Shown: positions 1 through 7,387 of the stretch, piece by piece | Layout of the letters: each line of letters starts with the position of its first letter | How positions within the stretch are numbered: the stretch's first letter is position 1 | Assembly (NCBI GenBank): GCA_003228495.1 | Contig: QIDY01000360.1 | Coordinates: forward strand, 1-12,402 | Direction: 5' to 3' | DNA: 12,402 bases | DNA from: Nitrospirota bacterium | GTDB lineage: Bacteria; Nitrospirota; Nitrospiria; Nitrospirales; UBA8639 | Translations under genes and position numbers: made by a program | Notes under the pieces: model-generated | The model's database searches: none | What the model was told of the DNA's origin: nothing | Seen by the model: the letters and a program-made list of their open reading frames with translations, nothing else

Positions 1-19
1 AAAGCAAAAGTGATTCCAT
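1..19 (-). CDS. Start of a leftward gene, product unknown (partial)
   Basis: On the minus strand an ATG at 19-17 is preceded by a good Shine-Dalgarno sequence, AGAGGAG at 30-24, with a 4-base gap. The frame is open to the window edge but only six codons (MESLLL) are visible, so no product can be named. The divergent position beside the paired palindromes at 127-161 suggests that this gene is their regulatory target. It is a plausible start, not a proven gene. Confidence 0.35.
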
Positions 20-126
20 TCGTCTCCTCTAAGGGAAGGCTTAGTATTCCATTGTGTTTTTATTGAAAAACATAGGGTTTTGTTACCTAATCTAATCCTA
101 ATCCCAAGCAAATCTCGCTGTTCAGA

Positions 127-161
127 TATCCATTTGGATACATAAGCTATCCAATTGGATA
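127..161. promoter_or_regulatory. Tandem palindromic operator candidate
   Basis: Two 14-bp inverted repeats are seen: TATCCATTTGGATA at 127-140 (one central mismatch to symmetry) and TATCCAATTGGATA at 148-161 (perfect). Their centres are 21 bp apart, two turns of B-DNA, so two bound dimers would lie on the same face. This is the typical layout for cooperative binding of a dimeric helix-turn-helix regulator. The pair lies about 110-140 bp upstream of the putative leftward start at 19 and about 320 bp upstream of the rightward start at 482. The regulator is not identifiable from the sites, and no convincing -35/-10 pair is visible beside them. Confidence 0.55.
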
Positions 162-481
162 CTGAGTCTATCTGTACATGCCTACGAATTTAAGTTTGTT
201 GCGCAGAGAATAGGGGCCAAAAAACATGAAAGCCTTCCGGGAAAAATCATCTTGGAGAGCTCCATGTGACTCTCATTTTCTGTGCAAGGGCCCGCTACAA
301 CAAGAGTTCCAAAATTTTTCCTCCAAACGAACAGCCTTGGCATGTTCCCTGCTTTCCAACGACCATTACAGCCTCTTGTCTGATTATTCCCACCGGTGTA
401 CCCTGCACAATCAATGGGACTGGTCTTAGTTGTTCTAACGATGCATGAGTAGGCTGATAGCCAAAATTCACTTGAGGAATC
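162..481. other. Intergenic stretch, no supported gene
   Basis: Short open frames exist on both strands, but none combines a ribosome binding site, recognisable protein sequence and strong codon bias. The best is a minus-strand 62-codon frame (483-295), which shares its CATG start with the rightward gene at 482 and has no Shine-Dalgarno. I see no terminator, RNA gene or repeat here. Any promoter for the gene at 482 must lie in this stretch, but I could not pick one with confidence. Confidence 0.5.
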
Positions 482-1759
482 ATGACTGCGCCATCGTTTC
501 AATCCAGGGAATTTAAAGGATTCTTAGGTAAGAGGCTTCAGGGAGGCGGGGCGATAGGGTTCATCATCCTGATCTTCCTCGGTGCGTGCGGCAGTCTCTA
601 TTACGGGTACATCACCGATCGTCAGGCCTATTTAACGGAACGAAACTTTCGTGTGCTGGCCACGTGGAGCGGATACCTGACCACCAGATTGGTTAGTTAT
701 GCGGTGGCCTTAAATACTCAAAAAGGCCAAAAAGGACGCTTCACGGAAGATGAGGAATCTGGCAGGTATTTTGGTTCCGTCGACAGCTCTGACATAACCA
801 TGGACAGCCATGAGATAAACATTGAATCGGAATCATTGTTTAATGATCTACCAGAGGTGAGGATTATAAAAAATGAATCGCTTAAAAATCCCCAGGAGGT
901 CATATTTCCGTTCACTACGGAAAAAAATAGGGAAAAGGCTAACAAGGATGACCCATCCCACCAGGAAACTACAAAAACAGCTAAAACCCCTGGACGAAAA
1001 GACCCCGCTCAGAAAGGAAAGGAGCCCAATGAAGCTACTACCCACCAGCAGAAAGATAACACTCAACCACAAAAGAAAAATGGAGAAATAATTGCCCTCA
1101 CTCTTCCTCTTGTGTTTCCAGAAATGATGACCAGCGAGGTCTTTTCTGATGTCCTGCTCGTGAATCAGGATCGAGAAGTAAAATTTCAAAAGGACCGTTC
1201 CGGGGTGCTGGTCGCAACCTTGAAAGAAATCCAAGTAGTCCCGGAGACTGGGGGATTTTTCAGTTTTTTCTCCGATGATTCCTCAACAACCCAATCTACG
1301 GAAAAAGCCTTGTTGTTCGGAAGCAATGGCCAGGATTCCAATCCTGTTCAAGCCACCATTTTGCTTGGTGGAACCCCTTTCAAAATTTTTACCCAACCTG
1401 TGGAAATTCCCGGAGAATTCCTGAACAAAGATGAGCAGACGAACAATCCGCAAAATCCAGATAAAAAATTGATTCTAAGTAAAAAATGGATTCTATGTGG
1501 CCTCATTCCTCTCTCCACCTATAAACAACAGTACATGGGCATTCCTCTGACCTTTCTTATCATGTTGGTCTTTGCCCTTCTTTCTCTTATCTTGAGCCTA
1601 CCGTTAGCTCGCCTGATTTTGATGGACCCTCGGGAGAGACTCACTGGATTCAACGTCATTTCCATTGGTATGGCCGCTATCGTTGGAGTGGGGGTGCTGA
1701 CATTTGGCTTTCTTGATTGGTTGGCCTACTCGAGAACCAAAGATGCTCTTAATCTCTGA
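482..1759 (+). CDS. Cache-type membrane sensor ATPase, N-terminal part (frame-split)
   Basis: This is the N-terminal 425 residues of a large membrane receptor. A short cytoplasmic tail is followed by a membrane segment (about 22-44), a long extracytoplasmic region with a helical start typical of Cache-type sensor domains, then membrane segments at about 353-380 and 390-412. Residues 147-201 form a hydrophilic insert rich in Lys, Gln, Glu and Thr that looks disordered. The ATG at 482 has GAGG at 474-477, slightly close but acceptable. The frame stops at 1757-1759 just after the third membrane segment, whereas the expected continuation (LKTAADQIHDGF and on) is read in the -1 frame from about 1756 and joins the next entry. 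Both parts are otherwise intact, so this is a recent frameshift or a sequencing error. The ligand is unknown. The Cache assignment rests on remembered family pattern and topology. Confidence 0.8.
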   Translation: MTAPSFQSREFKGFLGKRLQGGGAIGFIILIFLGACGSLYYGYITDRQAYLTERNFRVLATWSGYLTTRLVSYAVALNTQKGQKGRFTEDEESGRYFGSVDSSDITMDSHEINIESESLFNDLPEVRIIKNESLKNPQEVIFPFTTEKNREKANKDDPSHQETTKTAKTPGRKDPAQKGKEPNEATTHQQKDNTQPQKKNGEIIALTLPLVFPEMMTSEVFSDVLLVNQDREVKFQKDRSGVLVATLKEIQVVPETGGFFSFFSDDSSTTQSTEKALLFGSNGQDSNPVQATILLGGTPFKIFTQPVEIPGEFLNKDEQTNNPQNPDKKLILSKKWILCGLIPLSTYKQQYMGIPLTFLIMLVFALLSLILSLPLARLILMDPRERLTGFNVISIGMAAIVGVGVLTFGFLDWLAYSRTKDALNL

Positions 1760-1762
1760 AAA
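1748..1762 (+). other. Probable -1 frameshift joining two halves of the sensor gene
   Basis: The upstream frame reads CTT AAT CTC TGA (1748-1759). The downstream frame has its own stop, TAA, at 1750-1752 and is open from 1753, reading CTG AAA ACT GCA from 1756. The protein is continuous only if the frame changes by -1 between 1753 and 1757, for example if one C was lost from CTCCTGAAA. No X-XXY-YYZ slippery heptamer is present, so programmed frameshifting is unlikely. Confidence 0.75.
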
Positions 1763-1800
1763 CTGCAGCGGATCAGATACATGATGGATTTCAAACAGAA

Positions 1801-4800
1801 TTGAATGACATTTTAAAACAATTGGAAGGGTATGGTCGTACTGGTGAACTTGAATCTGATCTCAAAATAATTGAGAAGCCGGAATCATCTCTTCCCACCG
1901 ATAATAACTGGGTTTCCAGACCCAACGTTCCTTGTTCTGTGCCATCAAAAGCAAAGGGGAAGGATGATGTGTGCCATTATGATCATTTTTTGGTGGCATT
2001 TTGGGTAGATCAGGATGGGCAGTTTCGGGTGAATTGGACCCAAGGTGGGGAGCCCTATTTTAAGGGGACTCTAGATCTCAACCATCGGCTATATATACGT
2101 CATGTATTGGATTCCGACAAGTCACTATTCACCAAACATTTCGATGGCCAAGATTGGGCGTTTTACATCGACCCAATCATTTCCCTGGATACTGCAGAAA
2201 AAAGTGTGGTCGTGTCGATGCCTCTTTCCATAAAAAAGGGAGATAAGCCCTGGGTCGCGGCCATCGAACAAAGATTGATCTCGTTGATGAGCCCACACTC
2301 CGTTCCTCCGGGAGGGGGCTTTGCGGTCATCAACAATCAAGATGGCCAGGTCTTGTTTCATTCCAATCCTGTTCGAAGTCTTCGGGAACACTTCTTTCAA
2401 GAAACCGAGATGAATGCCCCTATTCGGGCTTTAGTCCATGCCGGATCGGCGGGGTTTGTGGAAGGAGACTATTGGGGGAAAGGCCATCAATTTTTTGTTC
2501 GACCAGTGGAAGATCTCCCTTGGACCTTGATTGTGTTTCGAGAGAAGGAAGATATCCGAGGAATCAATTTTGGCCTGCTGCTGTTTGGCGGGAGCTTGTT
2601 TACCGTGTATTTACTCTCGATCCTGATTGCTGGTGGTCTAGGACTATGGATGGTGAACGGACTTCACCTACGTGCGAGAGGTTTCAGTTCTTCACCCTTT
2701 GATTGGTTATGGCCCCATCCGGACAATCGCAGGTGGTATCAAGTCTCCCTGGTTGTGAACCTTGGACTGATTCTTGTGGGATGGCTCATGTATTGTCGGG
2801 GTCCCGGTCAATTCGATTCAACACCAACCCAAGCTCTTTGGATTGCATGTTTGATTCCTCTGGCCGGCCTTTCGTGGCTTCTGGCCATTTCATGGTTCCG
2901 ACGATTTGGTAAGCCCATCTCCAATCGGCTATCCCTGCAAGACTATCCAGAGGCTTTTATCTGGTACGCCCTTTTGGGGATGTCCTGGTTGTTGGTATTT
3001 GCGGCATTCCCTGCCGGAGTGATATTTGGAGTCGCACAGAAGGAGGAGGCTATTCACTGGGTGCAACGTGGACTCTTACATGTGGAACGGAATTTAGAGC
3101 AAGTCAGCCCCTTACGTATTCGATTGTCCTCGACCATCAAGAAGCCGAGTGAAAGGACCGGGATTAAATCCAGTCCAATGTTTAAACAATGGCTGAAAGA
3201 GGGCGACCCTTGTATTCCCAAAAAATATTCCGGGTGGAGCATCGATATGAACGATAACTCGGCCCATTTTGGTGTCGGCGTGATGTATCCCAATATTGTC
3301 TATCCTACCAAAATTTGTTTTTTGCCGACTGTTCATGCTCCAACTGTTGAAAACTCCTACATCCCCATCGGTGGCCAGAATGAGCCTCTTTTCGAGTGGT
3401 TCCACCGAGGTGTTCTATCGAATGCCTTACACCTTACACCGTTGTTGGAAAGTTGGGCCATATCCCCAGAATCGAGGGTGGACCCGAGTCTTTTGTGGAG
3501 GCTGAGTAATTCCCCGAATGAGGGTGTTAAATTGATACTCAGCAATCTCCCAATCATCATTTCGGAAACAACAAAAGAGACCACGTCCTCCGTCAGAGTA
3601 AGTCTCAGCTCCCCTCTTCCTGAATGGCCTGGGACCGAAAATCTCTTCTTCAAAGATGTGTCACCCTCACCCCGACCGGTGTGGATATTCGGTGTGATGA
3701 TCGCTCTTGTCATGGTATGGGTCATGATTCGAGCGATTGTCGTACGCGTATTTGCCATTCCTTTCCCTGGTTCTCATTCAGCCATGCTTCGCCTTGAGGC
3801 ACACGCCTTTGACCCTGAAGACCGACGAAACTTGCTCATCTTGGGTCCTCCTGGATCTGGAAAATCGTCCTTGCCCAAAAAGAAAGAAAATCAAGGGATG
3901 TGTGAAATTATTGACATGCGAAATATCGGCACTCCGGAACTATGGAGGGTCGAGGAAGGCCGCGCATTAGGCAGCAAGAAACCCATCATTGTTGTTGACC
4001 ACTTTGAACATGCGTTCGGGTCTCCTCCCTATGACCAGAAAAAGTGGCATATAATCGAACGATTGCTCTCTGAACATAAAACCATCCACATTCTTTCCAC
4101 CCTGAACCCCTTAAGCGATGGTCTACTCCGATCACCACCCAATAGTGAACCCTCACCAACCCCTATCGAAACGGGCCCTCCTCTTGACTGGGCCAGTTTG
4201 TTGCGGGGATTTGCCTTGTGTTATTACCGGAAACATCCGAGCGCGGCACTCGATGCGGCCAAAACGGGAACGGCGTCCAAAGTACGCCATTTTCAGGAAG
4301 AAGCAGGGGAAGATGAATACTTGTCCCGTCTTGGAGAATGGGTGCTCGGGAAAAACAGGGGATTAGAAGGATGGGTGGAAGCGGATATCGTTCCGCAGTG
4401 GCTGGGTTTGGCCAAGCCGTATTACCAAGCTATTTGGGAATCCTGTTCGCTACAGGAACAAATGGCCCTATACCACCTCGCCAAAGACGGACTTCTCCAT
4501 GCCTTCCACCCCGAATTTCCTCGGTTATTCTTAAAAGGCCTCATTCAATTAAGACCCAATCTTCGGCTGATGAATAACAGTTTCCGACTCTTTATTTTGT
4601 CAGCAGGTTTTAAGGCCCAACTGGATACATTGGAAAAAGAACAGGTTCCCAGCGCATGGAACTCCTTGAAACGCCCCCTCCTTTTAGTCTTGGCCGGTGT
4701 GGTTCTTTTCCTATTCGGAACACAAGAGGAATTAAAGAACTCCTTCAATGCGATTTTGGGTGTGATTCCCTTCTTGCTTCCCATGGTTTCAGAATTGCTT

Positions 4801-4842
4801 GGACATCTGGGGCAGCGAGGCGCAGTCGATCAATCTGGATAG
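1801..4842 (+). CDS. Cache-type membrane sensor with P-loop ATPase, C-terminal part (frame-split)
   Basis: This continues the preceding entry. The TTG at 1801 has no ribosome binding site, and protein-like sequence extends back to about 1756, so it is probably not a true start. Residues 1-255 complete an extracytoplasmic Cache-type domain: 'GGGFAVINNQDGQVLFHS' at about 171-188 and 'LPWTLIVFREK' at 239-249 are typical of the last strands. Membrane segments follow at about 257-286, 312-331, 344-364 and 385-411, then a non-membrane block to 626 and a further segment at 627-655. The cytoplasmic part has a Walker A motif GPPGSGKS (682-689) and a Walker B-like IIVVD (729-733) followed by His rather than the catalytic Glu, with a Glu at 736. 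A winged-helix-like section (about 895-935, 'LRLMNNSFRLFIL') resembles STAND ATPase tails. Two more hydrophobic segments (958-975, 982-1001) end it. A nucleotide-switch membrane receptor is inferred; its target is unknown. Confidence 0.8.
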   Translation: MNDILKQLEGYGRTGELESDLKIIEKPESSLPTDNNWVSRPNVPCSVPSKAKGKDDVCHYDHFLVAFWVDQDGQFRVNWTQGGEPYFKGTLDLNHRLYIRHVLDSDKSLFTKHFDGQDWAFYIDPIISLDTAEKSVVVSMPLSIKKGDKPWVAAIEQRLISLMSPHSVPPGGGFAVINNQDGQVLFHSNPVRSLREHFFQETEMNAPIRALVHAGSAGFVEGDYWGKGHQFFVRPVEDLPWTLIVFREKEDIRGINFGLLLFGGSLFTVYLLSILIAGGLGLWMVNGLHLRARGFSSSPFDWLWPHPDNRRWYQVSLVVNLGLILVGWLMYCRGPGQFDSTPTQALWIACLIPLAGLSWLLAISWFRRFGKPISNRLSLQDYPEAFIWYALLGMSWLLVFAAFPAGVIFGVAQKEEAIHWVQRGLLHVERNLEQVSPLRIRLSSTIKKPSERTGIKSSPMFKQWLKEGDPCIPKKYSGWSIDMNDNSAHFGVGVMYPNIVYPTKICFLPTVHAPTVENSYIPIGGQNEPLFEWFHRGVLSNALHLTPLLESWAISPESRVDPSLLWRLSNSPNEGVKLILSNLPIIISETTKETTSSVRVSLSSPLPEWPGTENLFFKDVSPSPRPVWIFGVMIALVMVWVMIRAIVVRVFAIPFPGSHSAMLRLEAHAFDPEDRRNLLILGPPGSGKSSLPKKKENQGMCEIIDMRNIGTPELWRVEEGRALGSKKPIIVVDHFEHAFGSPPYDQKKWHIIERLLSEHKTIHILSTLNPLSDGLLRSPPNSEPSPTPIETGPPLDWASLLRGFALCYYRKHPSAALDAAKTGTASKVRHFQEEAGEDEYLSRLGEWVLGKNRGLEGWVEADIVPQWLGLAKPYYQAIWESCSLQEQMALYHLAKDGLLHAFHPEFPRLFLKGLIQLRPNLRLMNNSFRLFILSAGFKAQLDTLEKEQVPSAWNSLKRPLLLVLAGVVLFLFGTQEELKNSFNAILGVIPFLLPMVSELLGHLGQRGAVDQSG

Positions 4843-5031
4843 AGAGCTTCCATCATTCCACTCCATGAATTCTGAAAAGATTTGTTCTTCCTGAAATTCG
4901 TCGCAATTCTCGGTATCCGCCTTAACCCGAGAGAGCAAGTAAGACCATTCTCGCAAGAGCCCTCTGCTCTTTTTGAGACCACTGATTGGACGATTAGCCC
5001 CTGGTGATTTCTTTGATGCTTTGCTGCTCAT
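4789..5031 (-). CDS. Possible small protein of unknown function (doubtful)
   Basis: An 80-codon minus-strand frame starts at an ATG at 5031 with a weak GAGG about 10 bases upstream. The predicted protein has a basic, Ser-rich N-terminus followed by an acidic stretch (ENCDEFQEEQ) and no membrane segment or known motif. Its last 18 codons lie antisense to the 3' end of the sensor gene. A weak terminator-like hairpin for the plus strand lies within it. I do not recognise it, and it may be chance; it is listed because the 270 bases between its neighbours hold nothing better. Confidence 0.25.
   Translation of the reverse strand: MSSKASKKSPGANRPISGLKKSRGLLREWSYLLSRVKADTENCDEFQEEQIFSEFMEWNDGSSLSRLIDCASLPQMSKQF
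4955..4974 (+). terminator. Weak Rho-independent terminator candidate
   Basis: AAGAGC (4955-4960) and GCTCTT (4966-4971) form a 6-bp stem with a CCTCT loop, running into a TTTTT tract (4970-4974). It lies about 110 bases downstream of the stop of the sensor gene. The stem is short, so this is only a candidate. Confidence 0.4.
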
Positions 5032-5111
5032 CCCAAAAGCCTCTTTGTTTCCTATTCACAGCTCATGGTTCGTAGTGGGATTTTTTGCTATCATGGCCTA
5101 TAATTTCTTTT

Positions 5112-6010
5112 ATGGGAAAAGACAGTATTCGCAAAATTATTGCCGAGAAAAGACAGTAATTTAACAGTGGCGCAACGAGAGTGCACCAACCGCGGGTGAC
5201 AACTTTGCTCAAAATAAAATCTTTGATTCAAAAGCATGAAAGGAATATTCACCATACTCTTGAAGTGGAATTGGGGAAATCGGAATACGAATGTTTTTTG
5301 GGAGAAACCGGCTTTGTGGTGCAAGAGATCGATCATAGTATTAAGAAATGGAAAAAATGGATGAAACCCAAACGAGTCCCCACGCCTTTGATGCATTTCC
5401 CCTGCAAGGGATATATTATGCCCGAGCCGCTGGGAATAGTGTTGATTATCAATCCCTGGAATTATCCTTTCCAATTATTGCTTTCTCCCTTAGTGGGAGC
5501 GATTGCCGCTGGAAGTACCGCTGTCTTAAAGCCCTCTGAAATTGCCGCTTAAACGTCTACGATTGTTGCCAAGATTCTTGGCGAAAGCGTTAACCCTCGT
5601 GAAATTGCAGTGATTGAGGGAGCGGTTCAAGTAACCACTCGGCTACTAGGGGAAAAGTTCGATCATATATTCTACACTAGCAATGGAACAGTGAGACGAA
5701 TTGTGATGGAGAGGGCGGCAGTCCATTTCACGCCAGTGACTCTCGAGTTAGGAGGTAAAAATCCCTGCTTAATATTGGGCGATGTGGATATTGACCTGGC
5801 AGCTAAGCGAGTGGCATGGGGAAAATTCTTTAATACTGGACAAACCTGTGTGGCCCCGGATTATGTATTGATTCAATCCGATCTCAAAAACCATTTGTGG
5901 AGAGGTTGAAAAATATATCGGCAAATTTTATAGGAAGAGCCCAGAAGAGAGCTAGGATTATGGGCATACTATCATTGTTCGCCATTTTGAAAGACTCAAG
6001 GACTTGATCC
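5112..6010 (+). pseudogene. NAD(P)-dependent aldehyde dehydrogenase pseudogene (ALDH3/YwdH type)
   Basis: This is the remains of a class 3-type aldehyde dehydrogenase, an enzyme oxidising aldehydes to acids. Starting from the ATG at 5112, the frame reads MGKDSIRKIIAEKRQ, a TAA at 5157-5159, then FNSGATRVHQ and a typical N-terminus. Clear motifs are 'PEPLGIVLIINPWNYPFQ' and 'AGSTAVLKPSEIAA', followed by a second in-frame TAA at 5550-5552. The same frame continues with 'VTLELGGKNP' and the catalytic-Cys motif 'FNTGQTCVAPDYV', so the active-site residues survive. Near 5890-5915 there are at least two frameshifts. The trace then reads 'KFYRKSPEES', a TAG (5952-5954) and 'VRHFERLKDLI', and stops near 6010. 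About 150 C-terminal residues of a normal enzyme (about 450) are missing, replaced by GC-rich sequence of the IS91-like remnant. An enzyme cannot be made from it. Confidence 0.88.
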
Positions 6011-6019
6011 CATTCGGCC

Positions 6020-6283
6020 CTGGCGCCCCTGCACTCGGCGGCCGGCACCTACCGCATCGGCGCAAACCCTCGAATGCCTGTGTCGTTACATCACACGCCC
6101 CGCCCTTGGCCACAAACGATTGAGCCACACCCGGCGTCCTCCAACTCTAAACGCCATACCGCGACGGGACCACCCATTTCGTGATGACTCCGCTCGAGTT
6201 TATGCAACGCCTGGCCCTGCTCGTCCCGCATCCATGAGCTCCATCTCATTCGCCTCCGACGCCTTAGCTTGGGCGCCAATTTC
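6020..6283 (+). pseudogene. IS91-family transposase remnant, fragment 1
   Basis: This is GC-rich sequence unlike its neighbours. Read with two frameshifts it gives, in order, 'AQTLECLCRYITRPAL' (frame of 6060), 'TPYRDGTTHFVMTPLEFMQR' (frame of 6151, just after an in-frame TAA at 6148), and 'HLIRLRRLSLGAN' (frame of 6233). These match my memory of the C-terminal half of IS91-type rolling-circle (HUH Y2) transposases: RYITRPAL, then a TPYRDGTTH block, then HLIRFHGVLAPNA. The N-terminal part with the catalytic tyrosines is absent. The remnant begins where the aldehyde dehydrogenase homology ends and breaks off exactly at the block with which fragment 2 (from about 9599) resumes. Confidence 0.75.
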
Positions 6284-6301
6284 AATATTCATCTACATTG
6301 C

Positions 6302-6321
6302 TTGTATCTATAAAGATACAA
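6302..6321. repeat. Perfect 8-bp inverted repeat
   Basis: TTGTATCT (6302-6309), loop ATAA, and AGATACAA (6314-6321) form a perfect hairpin about 20 bases beyond the broken end of IS91-like fragment 1. There is no T-tract on either strand, so a terminator is unlikely. It could mark the end of an inserted segment or be an operator; its role is unknown. Confidence 0.45.
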
Positions 6322-6510
6322 AGTGTGTCTGTTCGGATAACATTTTCGATAATAAAGGTTGGAAATTTTGAAAAATCTGTGAGGCTTAGATAAGGGAATA
6401 GAAATATTCTAAAAAACAGACTGTGTTAACCCAAGAACCAAGCAGTTGAGGATCATAAGTCTGAGGGCAAACAGCAAAGGTTAAACCAGACAAGTTTTAG
6501 GCATAAAGGG
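6322..6510. other. Non-coding stretch, nothing recognised
   Basis: This AT-rich sequence has no supported open frame, RNA gene or obvious terminator. It separates the transposase remnant and short hairpin from the long palindromic repeat. Confidence 0.5.
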
Positions 6511-6630
6511 TATGCTGAAAAAAGCCGCCAGCGGCGTTCTCGCCCTTTTGCCGTGCTCACGTACTGGGCGTACGCTCCGCGTGCCAAAAGGGCTGCGGCC
6601 TTGCGGACGGACTTTTTTGACCATTCCCGT
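6511..6630. repeat. Long imperfect palindromic intergenic repeat
   Basis: Nested inverted repeats are seen. The outer arms are about 6514-6533 (TGCTGAAAAAAGCCGCCAGC) and about 6598-6621 (ending GGACGGACTTTTTTGAC). The inner arms are CCCTTTTG (6543-6550) with CAAAAGGG (6585-6592), and the centre has GTAC on both sides of TGGGC (6561-6573). The stem is GC-rich and ends in a T-run on both strands, so it could act as a bidirectional terminator. It resembles dispersed palindromic elements that I recall from Nitrospira genomes, but that is memory, not a search. No gene lies within it. Confidence 0.65.
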
Positions 6631-6660
6631 CGGCTGCTGATATCGATCTTTCCAGGGGCA

Positions 6661-6893
6661 TGTATGTGTCATGGGATAGAGATATTCAACAGTCCCATAA
6701 AACCAAAGATATCATCCTGCGAAAGTGTCAAAGAAACGATTGAGTGGATGGAAGGAGAAGGATTCAATATCCATTTTCCATCATTTCTGCTATTCCTTTT
6801 TGGAACTCAATTCCCTCATATCCATTTCCTAGCATAACCCTTGCACAAACATTCTTCCTATAGAATTCCATCAGCTCTAAAAAAATTACCACC
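6661..6893. other. Leader and promoter region of the small secreted protein, no gene seen
   Basis: No supported open frame lies here. TTGCAC (6841-6846) and TATAGA (6859-6864) are present, but the 12-base spacing is wrong for a standard promoter. A sigma-54 reading of the TTGCAC stretch also fails in its -12 element. The region ends at a strong ribosome binding site (CTGGAGGGAGG) for the gene at 6911. Confidence 0.4.
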
Positions 6894-6910
6894 TGGAGGG
6901 AGGTTCCATT

Positions 6911-7348
6911 ATGAAGAATGTCGTTACCCAAAAGCACTGCCTGTTGGGAAGCCTGTGCATCCTCAGCATGTGCGTAGCATTTAATGTCTCAGCTGAACAA
7001 AACACGATGCAAAAGGTATCGCCAATTATTGAGGGCGGTCGCATGGCAACTATCGATCCGGATACAGGACAACTGGTATCAGGAGAAAAAGCCGCTAAGG
7101 TCATGGAACGGCAATCACTGAAAGCCGATGTGCAAAAATTCATGTCGAGTTTACGTGCGGTGATGGCCACCGATCATGATGTCTCAGCCCTTGTGGAAAA
7201 AAAGCTTGCAACCGGAGCCGTCAAGGTGGATTTAAAAGGTCACTTCAGAAGCCCAGTATTGGCAACGGTCAATCCTGATCAGACAATAGCGATCACTCAT
7301 GAGATGGCCACAGTGCAAGACAATCACCATACCCCAACCAACAAATAA
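6911..7348 (+). CDS. Small secreted protein, post-PEP-CTERM-1-like, protease-associated
   Basis: This encodes a 145-residue exported protein. Residues 1-28 form a Sec signal peptide (hydrophobic core about 10-26, likely cut after VSA before EQ). The mature protein carries IDPDTGQLVSGEK (48-60) and KVDLKGHF (105-112). This layout resembles small proteins annotated post-PEP-CTERM-1, which often sit beside a secreted metalloprotease; the assignment is from memory. The start is fixed by GGAGGGAGG about 7 bases upstream of the ATG. The stop lies 39 bases before the protease ATG, so the two probably form an operon, and the protein may act as an inhibitor, chaperone or substrate of the protease (inference). 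The gene at 9141 is a divergent paralogue sharing LLGSLC in the signal peptide and both motifs. No catalytic residues or metal sites stand out. Confidence 0.8.
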   Translation: MKNVVTQKHCLLGSLCILSMCVAFNVSAEQNTMQKVSPIIEGGRMATIDPDTGQLVSGEKAAKVMERQSLKADVQKFMSSLRAVMATDHDVSALVEKKLATGAVKVDLKGHFRSPVLATVNPDQTIAITHEMATVQDNHHTPTNK

Positions 7349-7387
7349 TCGGTGCCCTCAAGGCGCACGCCATCATGGAGGAAGAAT

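Noticed and set aside
55..72. TGTTTTT-ATTG-AAAAACA hairpin and the nearby CTAATC repeats (87-106).
   Set aside because: AT-only stem and very short repeats in AT-rich sequence; there is not enough to call a terminator or a regulatory array.
295..483. A minus-strand 62-codon frame with protein-like wording, with a second frame (182-502) containing VVAGPCTENE.
   Set aside because: It has no Shine-Dalgarno, shares its CATG start with the well-supported rightward gene, and has unremarkable codon use. The resemblance of the second frame to aldolase-type motifs is too short to trust.
1748..1762. Programmed -1 ribosomal frameshifting in the sensor gene.
   Set aside because: There is no slippery heptamer and no clear downstream stem-loop; a lost base or sequencing error explains the break more simply.
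6841..6864. A promoter formed by TTGCAC and TATAGA, or a sigma-54 site at the same place.
   Set aside because: The 12-base spacing does not suit a sigma-70 promoter, and the -12 half of a sigma-54 site is not present.
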